9,049 bases of DNA from positions 1-9,049 of the forward strand of contig JBBRTW010000289.1 in assembly GCA_038244055.1 (NCBI GenBank), written 5' to 3'. Position 1 is the first letter of the stretch; the number at the start of each line of letters is the position of its first letter. The notes under the pieces are model-generated. The model was given only the letters and a program-made list of their open reading frames with translations. It searched no databases and was not told the origin of the DNA. Both the position numbers and the translations under genes were made by a program. The stretch is from DASPKW01 sp038244055. GTDB lineage: Bacteria > Planctomycetota > Phycisphaerae > Tepidisphaerales > Tepidisphaeraceae. This document shows positions 5,255 through 9,049 of the stretch, in pieces.

Positions 5255-6061
5255 GTGAACACTCCACAGTTCCAACTCGATTATGCACCCGGGCAGGCGC
5301 GGAAGCGGCCGAAGGTGCGGCGGTGGTTGATTGCGATCGGGTTGGGGATGGTGGTGTGGGTGGGGTTCGAGTGGGGCGAGCCGCTGGCGGTGGGGGTGAG
5401 GCAGGCTTGGGTGCAGTCGCGATGTTCGACTTTCGAGTATCCGCCGGAGACGGTGATTTTTGAGAGCGATCCGGAGCGGCGGGCGGGGCTGCTGAGCGGT
5501 CATCCGGATGAATATGCGGATACGGCCGATGCGGCGGCCTGGCCGGTGCGGGCGGCGGTGCGTCGGGAGCCGGCGTGCTGGGCGAGTCTGAAGGAACTGC
5601 TTTTTAACACCAGGAATTTCTGGCCGCCGGGGCCGGCCGCGCCGAAGGTGCTGGTGCATCGGCTGCGCAATTCGGCGGGGGATTCGCGATTGGTGGCGGT
5701 TCTGGTCGCGCCGACGATTCCGGGGCGAAGTATGGGTTCGACGGGGCAGGGTTCGACGGGCGGGGTTTCGACGGGGCGGGAGTTGCAACTGGTGGCCGCG
5801 ATCGTGCGGGAATCGCCCGATTTCACATCGCCGCCGCGCTGGGATGGGAACAGCGGTTTTTTGCAGGCGGGGTTTGAGAACGCGCGTTCGCTGCGGTTTT
5901 ATGCGGCGCAGCTCGATGGGAAGGACCCGGGGCGATTTTCGATACGGTATGAGATGGATGGTCAGGCGGGGACGATCGATGGGCGGCTGGAGAGCGATGT
6001 GTCGGTTTCGCTCACGGTGCGGGATGGGCCGGCTTTTGTGGGGCGGGTGGGAAGACAATGA
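5255..6061 (+). CDS. Membrane-anchored hypothetical protein, 268 aa
   Basis: A 268-aa protein with a short basic cytoplasmic tail (KRPKVRR), one membrane helix at about residues 24-38 (WLIAIGLGMVVWVGF), and a large exported domain without recognisable catalytic motifs. GTG 5255 is the only plausible start: an in-frame stop lies three codons upstream and no ATG precedes the membrane segment; a weak GAG sits about six bases upstream. Residues around 160-175 are an internal 5-residue repeat (GSTGQ, GSTGG, VSTGR) from a 15-bp DNA repeat (5733-5777). The sequence style, with FEYPPETVIFESDPERRAGLL just after the membrane helix, is familiar from unnamed planctomycete proteins, but I cannot assign a family or function. 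Its stop codon TGA 6059-6061 lies inside the agacaatg octamer array, so the original C-terminus may have been altered. Confidence 0.75.
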   Translation: MNTPQFQLDYAPGQARKRPKVRRWLIAIGLGMVVWVGFEWGEPLAVGVRQAWVQSRCSTFEYPPETVIFESDPERRAGLLSGHPDEYADTADAAAWPVRAAVRREPACWASLKELLFNTRNFWPPGPAAPKVLVHRLRNSAGDSRLVAVLVAPTIPGRSMGSTGQGSTGGVSTGRELQLVAAIVRESPDFTSPPRWDGNSGFLQAGFENARSLRFYAAQLDGKDPGRFSIRYEMDGQAGTIDGRLESDVSVSLTVRDGPAFVGRVGRQ

Positions 6062-6076
6062 GACGATGAGACAATG
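6053..6076. repeat. Octamer array, left partner of an inverted pair
   Basis: Three exact 8-bp units: agacaatg, agacgatg, agacaatg. The first contains the stop codon of the 268-aa gene. The reverse complement, cattgtct, recurs at 6297-6312, so the pair brackets 6077-6284. Confidence 0.75.
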
Positions 6077-6120
6077 GCGTATTGGGGCTTGCGGCGTTGG
6101 ATGAGGGTCCACTGCTCGGG

Positions 6121-6280
6121 CTGATCGGTCAGCGAAATAGCGCTCTTCGGGCGGGAAGCGCTTGCTTAACTCGAAAACCGCCATCGCCGCCTCGAACGCG
6201 CGCCCGTCATCCTCAGGGTCGGTGTGGCGTCGAATGACCTTTGGCCTCCGCGCCGGTTCATCGTCTCCATTGCCGATAAC
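6121..6280 (-). pseudogene. Broken four-helix-bundle (S23/Avd-like) gene, N-terminal part
   Basis: On the minus strand 6280 to 6137 encodes VIGNGDDEPARR, then PKVIRRHTDPEDDGRAFEAA, then MAVFELSKRFPPEERY. This matches the first helices of the TIGR02436-type four-helix-bundle proteins (23S rRNA intervening-sequence / Avd-like), whose usual text is 'FELSK-FP-EERYSLTDQ-RRSSRSV'. After the Tyr codon one extra base (about 6136) breaks the frame; skipping it gives SLTDQ (6121-6135). The expected RRSSRSVCANIAEAW segment is then missing or badly decayed and the rest of the gene (about 80 residues) is absent. No start codon in the same frame is visible upstream. The remnant lies between the inverted octamer arrays at 6053-6076 and 6285-6312. 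Family assignment is by motif recognition only. Confidence 0.65.
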
Positions 6281-6284
6281 CTCT

Positions 6285-6312
6285 CATTCTCATTCTCATT
6301 GTCTCATTGTCT
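6285..6312. repeat. Hexamer/octamer array, right partner of an inverted pair
   Basis: Two 6-bp units (cattct, cattct; 6285-6296) run into two 8-bp units (cattgtct, cattgtct; 6297-6312). The octamer is the exact reverse complement of the units at 6053-6076. A further partial copy, catcgtctccattg, lies at 6259-6272. Confidence 0.75.
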
Positions 6313-6326
6313 CTTTGCGTGCAAGC

Positions 6327-6920
6327 TCAGCTCTCACTGACCTTCCCGCAATTGGGGCACTTGGAGGCGCCTTTGAGTTCGTGGCCGCATTTCATGCAGC
6401 GGCCTTCGCGTTCGCGGCGGGCGAGGAGGCGATAGTTGCTGATCCAGAGGTAGGGGGGAAGGGCCAGGAGGACGATGATGAACCAGTAGGGAACGGTCAC
6501 ATAGTCGTAGGGGAGTTTCCAGGACCAGTGGAGGGTGGTGTCGATGAGGGCATTCTTATTGACGCCCGAGCCATAGGTGATGCCGCCTTTTGCGCCGGCG
6601 TCGAACATCAGCGCCTTGGTGCCGTTGATGGCGGTGTCGTCGATCGGATGGCTCCAGACATCGGTGCCGGTAGCGCCCAGGGGATTGGCGATGGAGACGT
6701 AGACGAGGTGGCCTTTGTAGGAGACCAGGCCATCGGATTGCTTGCGGACTTCGATTTCCTCGGTCTTGGCGCCATCGGAGGCGGCCACCATGCGGGGCTT
6801 GCCGTTGGGGGTGAAGCGGGAGATGCCTTCGTAATAGAAGATGCTGCGCGCGCCGAAAAAACAGGCCGCGATCAGGAGCAGAAAACAGATGGCCGAGAAG
6901 ATGGTCCAGAGTACGCGCAT
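6327..6920 (-). CDS. Two-helix membrane protein with C-terminal zinc ribbon
   Basis: A 197-aa protein in the layout common in planctomycetes. It has an N-terminal membrane helix (about 4-22), an exported domain of about 110 residues with no known motif, a second membrane helix (about 143-161, VTVPYWFIIVLLALPPYLW), and a short cytoplasmic tail. The tail holds a zinc ribbon, C175-x2-C178 and C188-x2-C191 (CMKCGH ... CPNCGK). All four ligands are present, unlike the decayed relative at 4789-4977. ATG 6920 is chosen because the membrane helix follows at once. No strong ribosome-binding site precedes it, and the longer in-frame option from 7016 would add 32 residues unlike a signal. Function is unknown; the tail may bind zinc for folding or protein contact. 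It is divergent from nuoJ. Confidence 0.8.
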   Translation of the reverse strand: MRVLWTIFSAICFLLLIAACFFGARSIFYYEGISRFTPNGKPRMVAASDGAKTEEIEVRKQSDGLVSYKGHLVYVSIANPLGATGTDVWSHPIDDTAINGTKALMFDAGAKGGITYGSGVNKNALIDTTLHWSWKLPYDYVTVPYWFIIVLLALPPYLWISNYRLLARREREGRCMKCGHELKGASKCPNCGKVSES

Positions 6921-7046
6921 GGGGTTGATCGAGTCAGGCGATAGTACCACAAGATGGCCTTGAGCGGGGGTTGTTGCGGCATTGTGAAATCCGTCACGAC
7001 GTGCCTTGCAAAGCACCCCCCCCCTCCATAGACTCTGCGTTTCTTT
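6921..7046. promoter_or_regulatory. Divergent promoter region before nuoJ
   Basis: These 126 bases separate the zinc-ribbon gene from nuoJ and should hold promoters for both. A weak plus-strand candidate is TTGCAA (7006-7011), a 17-base spacer, and TAGACT (7029-7034), each matching four of six consensus bases. The spacer contains a run of nine C (7016-7024), a possible slippage site. This promoter would give a leader of only a few bases before ATG 7047, which fits the absence of a ribosome-binding site there, but the evidence is thin. Confidence 0.3.
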
Positions 7047-8147
7047 ATGGCCGAAGATCTCGCAAATGCCGCCCGATTCTGTTTCGAGCCGCTGCTGGCA
7101 GCGGCCGCCCCGGACGCCGCACCGGCGCTTTCGCCGGTGCTGATTCTCATCCTCGCGGTGGCGGCGGGGATCGGGACCTTCATGCTGCTGCCTTCAAAGC
7201 GCGAGGCGACCATCCGCAAACTGGGCGGGGTGGTGCTTCTGGCGGCGGGGTTGATCCTGGCGGCTTCGCTGATTCATTATGTGGCGGGGCTGAATCAGCA
7301 TCAGATGAGCCTCTACTTCTGGATCTTCTCGGCCATCGCGATCCTGTCGGCGGTGCGGGTGGTGACCCATCCGCGGCCGGTGTATTCAGCGCTCTATTTC
7401 GTCTTGACGGTTCTCGCCAGCGCGGGGCTATTTGTTTTGTTGTGGGCGGAGTTCATGGCGATCGCGCTGATCATGATCTACGCGGGGGCGATCCTGGTGA
7501 CTTATGTGTTCGTGATCATGCTGGCGTCGCAGGCATCGAACCCGGCGACGGGAGCGGAGCGGGCGATGAACGCGAACCCGCTGGCCGAGTGCGATCAGAT
7601 CAGCCGCGAGCCGCTGGTGGCGAGCGCGATCGGGTTCACGATGATGGGGGTGCTGCTGTTTGTGATCTTCGACCGGGCGACGGGTGGGCCGATGGATCTG
7701 GCGGCCCGGCCGGCGACCCAGCCTACCACCCAGCCAATTGCGGCCGCGCCGGGGACGATTCAGCAGCCGGAAATCCAATTGACTGAGGTTCGCACGACGG
7801 TGAGTGTGCCGGATAGCGGGACGGTCATGGGGATGCCGGCGACGATCATAACGACCCAGCCGGCCAGGGTTTCCACGCAGGCGCCGTTCACGCCCGGAAG
7901 TCCGCAAGCCATTGGTACATATCTATTTAGGAATCAACTGGTCAACCTGGAACTGGCGGGATTGATCCTGACCATCGCCATGGTCGGCGCGATCCTGATC
8001 GCCCGCAGGCAGGTTGTTTTGCCGGCCGGGGCATTGGCAGCGGCGGAGGCCAAACTGACCGGTGGCGATCTGGTTAACGATAACCCGCATTCGATCCCGA
8101 TTTATGGGACGCATGATCCGCAGGCGAAGGCGTATCCGGAGAGTTGA
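7047..8147 (+). CDS. nuoJ: NADH-quinone oxidoreductase subunit J, extended form
   Basis: This is NuoJ (ND6-like), a proton-pathway membrane subunit of respiratory complex I. The core is clear: MSLYFWIFSAIAILSAVRVV (from residue 87), then PVYSALYFVLTVLASAGLFVL and the conserved WAEFMAIALIMIYAGAILVTYVFVIML (about 133-159), with a last helix ELAGLILTIAMVGAILIARR (about 302-321). At 366 residues it is about twice the usual NuoJ length. The extra parts are an N-terminal extension of 86 residues with two predicted membrane helices (about 30-48 and 60-80) and a Thr/Pro/Gln-rich linker (about 210-287, ATQPTTQP) between helices four and five. ATG 7047 has no evident ribosome-binding site, so initiation at Met87, where ordinary NuoJ proteins begin, remains possible, but GC-rich codon use supports the longer form. 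Confidence 0.9.
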   Translation: MAEDLANAARFCFEPLLAAAAPDAAPALSPVLILILAVAAGIGTFMLLPSKREATIRKLGGVVLLAAGLILAASLIHYVAGLNQHQMSLYFWIFSAIAILSAVRVVTHPRPVYSALYFVLTVLASAGLFVLLWAEFMAIALIMIYAGAILVTYVFVIMLASQASNPATGAERAMNANPLAECDQISREPLVASAIGFTMMGVLLFVIFDRATGGPMDLAARPATQPTTQPIAAAPGTIQQPEIQLTEVRTTVSVPDSGTVMGMPATIITTQPARVSTQAPFTPGSPQAIGTYLFRNQLVNLELAGLILTIAMVGAILIARRQVVLPAGALAAAEAKLTGGDLVNDNPHSIPIYGTHDPQAKAYPES

Positions 8148-8150
8148 GCC

Positions 8151-8212
8151 GGCAGAAGGCAGTAGGCGGTAGGCAGAGAATGATGAATGCGGAATGATGA
8201 ATGATGAATGGA
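8151..8212. repeat. Two joined heptamer arrays between nuoJ and nuoK
   Basis: Starting three bases after the nuoJ stop, four units of the ggcagta type (ggcagaa, ggcagta, ggcggta, ggcagag; 8151-8178) run straight into five units of a second type (gaatgat, gaatgcg, gaatgat, gaatgat, gaatgga; 8178-8212), sharing one base at the junction. The first type is that of the palindrome at 2749-2855. Confidence 0.85.
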
Positions 8213-8247
8213 AGGACGTTGGCTGGTTGGGTTTTTGAGTGTGCAAT

Positions 8248-8559
8248 ATGACGCAATTGGCGCTTCAACATTATCTGGCGGTGGGCGGCATCCTGTTTGT
8301 GATCGGATTGATCGGGTTTATCACGCGCCGGAATTTGATCGTGATCTTTCTCTGCACGGAGTTGATGTTCCAGGGGGTCGCGATCAATCTGATCGCGTTC
8401 GGAAGATATCACTACAACGACCTGGGCGGGCAGGCCTTCACGATTTACCTGCTGGTGATCGCGGCGGCGGAGGCGAGTTTGGCGCTGGGTTTGGTGGTAT
8501 TGCTGTTCCGGCAGAAGAATACGCTGGATGCGGATGCGTGGAGGGAGTTGAAGGGGTGA
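8248..8559 (+). CDS. nuoK: NADH-quinone oxidoreductase subunit K
   Basis: NuoK (ND4L-like), a three-helix membrane subunit of complex I that takes part in proton translocation. ATG 8248 gives 103 residues, the normal length; the in-frame GTG at 8239 would add only three. The two conserved membrane glutamates are present: E38 in FLCTELMFQGVAINLIAF and E75 in IAAAEASLALGLVVLLF. The start MTQLALQHYLAVGGILFVIG is typical of the family. No strong ribosome-binding site is visible. It follows nuoJ after 100 bases, part of which is repeat array, whereas nuo genes usually abut or overlap. The last base of its TGA is also the first base of the heptamer array that follows. Confidence 0.95.
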   Translation: MTQLALQHYLAVGGILFVIGLIGFITRRNLIVIFLCTELMFQGVAINLIAFGRYHYNDLGGQAFTIYLLVIAAAEASLALGLVVLLFRQKNTLDADAWRELKG

Positions 8560-8708
8560 TTTCAAATTTCAAATTTCAAATTTCAAATTCTAGATTTCAG
8601 ATTTCAGATTTCAGATTTCAAATAATCCACCCGCAAACTACTGTCTACTGTCTACTGACTACTGACTACTGACTACTACCAACTGACAACTGACAACTGA
8701 CAACTGAC
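8559..8708. repeat. Three consecutive heptamer arrays between nuoK and nuoL
   Basis: Three arrays fill this gap. Array one (8559-8621) has nine units: atttcaa four times, attctag, atttcag three times, atttcaa. After a 15-base spacer array two (8637-8678) has six units: actactg, tctactg, tctactg, actactg, actactg, actacta. After two bases array three (8681-8708) is aactgac four times. All have a period of exactly seven, and the unit changes stepwise along the stretch. It fills the whole nuoK-nuoL gap up to 14 bases before the nuoL start. Confidence 0.92.
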
Positions 8709-8722
8709 TACTTAAGTAAAAC

Positions 8723-9049
8723 ATGGCTGGCCTCGACGACTACGTTAATTACTCGTATCTCATCCCGCTGCTGCCGCTGATCGGGGCGGTGATTGCTGGA
8801 TTCTTTGGCGCGCGCTGGTTGAAGGGGCAATCGCACTGGCCGATCTGGCTGGGGGTTGGGGCGGCGGCGCTGTTTTCGATTGGGCTGCTGGTCGCGGTGA
8901 TTCATCGCGCGGACATCGAAGTCAAAGATACGGCGACGACTCATGCCGCGGCTCACGAGTCTGAATCGGCCGCTCATAAGGGGCCTGCGCCGGTTGGGCA
9001 GTCGGCGACGTGGTTCAACTGGATCGAAGCGGGATCGTTCAAGGCCGAG
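8723..9049 (+). CDS. nuoL: NADH-quinone oxidoreductase subunit L, 5' part
   Basis: This is the first 109 codons of NuoL (ND5-like), one of the three antiporter-like proton-pumping subunits of complex I; the window ends inside it. ATG 8723 begins MAGLDDYVNYSYLIPLLPLIG, where the 'LIPLLPLIGAVIAGFFGARWL' first helix is typical of NuoL. A second helix follows (about 44-60), then a His/Ala-rich exported loop (HAAAHESESAAHK) and the conserved TWFNWIEAGSFKAE entry to the next segment. Gene order after nuoJ and nuoK supports the name. No ribosome-binding site is recognisable; the 14 bases before the start are tacttaagtaaaac, directly after a heptamer array. The NuoM paralogue is less likely given position and the N-terminal pattern. 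Confidence 0.9.
   Translation, partial: MAGLDDYVNYSYLIPLLPLIGAVIAGFFGARWLKGQSHWPIWLGVGAAALFSIGLLVAVIHRADIEVKDTATTHAAAHESESAAHKGPAPVGQSATWFNWIEAGSFKAE

Noticed and set aside
5225..6184. A 319-aa open frame on the minus strand
   Set aside because: Most of it is the antisense of the membrane-anchored 268-aa gene. Only its first residues are meaningful, as part of the four-helix-bundle remnant.
6162..6944. A 260-aa open frame on the plus strand
   Set aside because: It is antisense to the zinc-ribbon membrane protein, which has two helices and four cysteine ligands in the correct frame.
8208..8672. A 154-aa open frame overlapping nuoK
   Set aside because: It is an alternative frame of nuoK that runs into translated heptamer repeats.
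8559..8708. CRISPR array
   Set aside because: Units are 7 bp in direct contact with no unique spacers of 30-40 bp, and there are no cas genes.

Overview
The window looks like part of a planctomycete chromosome, probably from the Phycisphaerae/Tepidisphaerales side. The reasons are the high GC content, membrane proteins ending in 'gl-C-x2-C-G ... C-P-x-C-G' zinc ribbons, Thr/Pro/Gln linkers of the TTRPTTKP / ATQPTTQP kind, and the overall character of the proteins. This assignment rests on recognition, not on a database search.

Layout from left to right. (1) 1-1251 (+): the C-terminal part of a UvrD/PcrA/Rep-type helicase, cut by the window edge. (2) 1252-1477: a convergent gap made almost entirely of short-period repeats. 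(3) 1478-2659 (-): a PilT/PilU-type pilus retraction ATPase; upstream of it on the same strand are a repeat palindrome and a small basic 47-aa ORF (2859-3002). (4) 3329-3598 (+): a hypothetical 89-aa protein, then a 124-bp palindromic MITE-like element and a hairpin terminator candidate. (5) 3957-4721 (+): a class I SAM-dependent methyltransferase with a signal peptide. (6) 4722-5254: no intact gene, but a terminator candidate, a decayed zinc-ribbon protein end and a GTCATYC-type inverted repeat. (7) 5255-6061 (+): a membrane-anchored hypothetical protein. (8) 6121-6280 (-): a broken four-helix-bundle (S23/Avd-like) gene between inverted octamer arrays. (9) 6327-6920 (-): a zinc-ribbon membrane protein. 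(10) 7047-9049 (+): nuoJ, nuoK and the start of nuoL, membrane subunits of respiratory complex I.

The most unusual aspect is not a protein. Tandem arrays with a 7-bp period, plus a few with 8 or 9 bp, occur in nearly every gap and once inside the helicase gene. The unit sequence differs from array to array while the period stays at seven. Aligned in one orientation, most units fit NN-A-(C/T)-T-NN. Several arrays come as inverted pairs around a short core, and most begin within a few bases of a stop codon. One inverted pair brackets the four-helix-bundle gene remnant. Together these suggest a dispersed, possibly mobile or template-copied repeat family; the mechanism is inference.

The genes themselves are ordinary housekeeping and surface functions: DNA repair, twitching or secretion ATPase, respiration. 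The nuoJ-K-L cluster is probably co-transcribed, although repeat arrays occupy both intergenic gaps.
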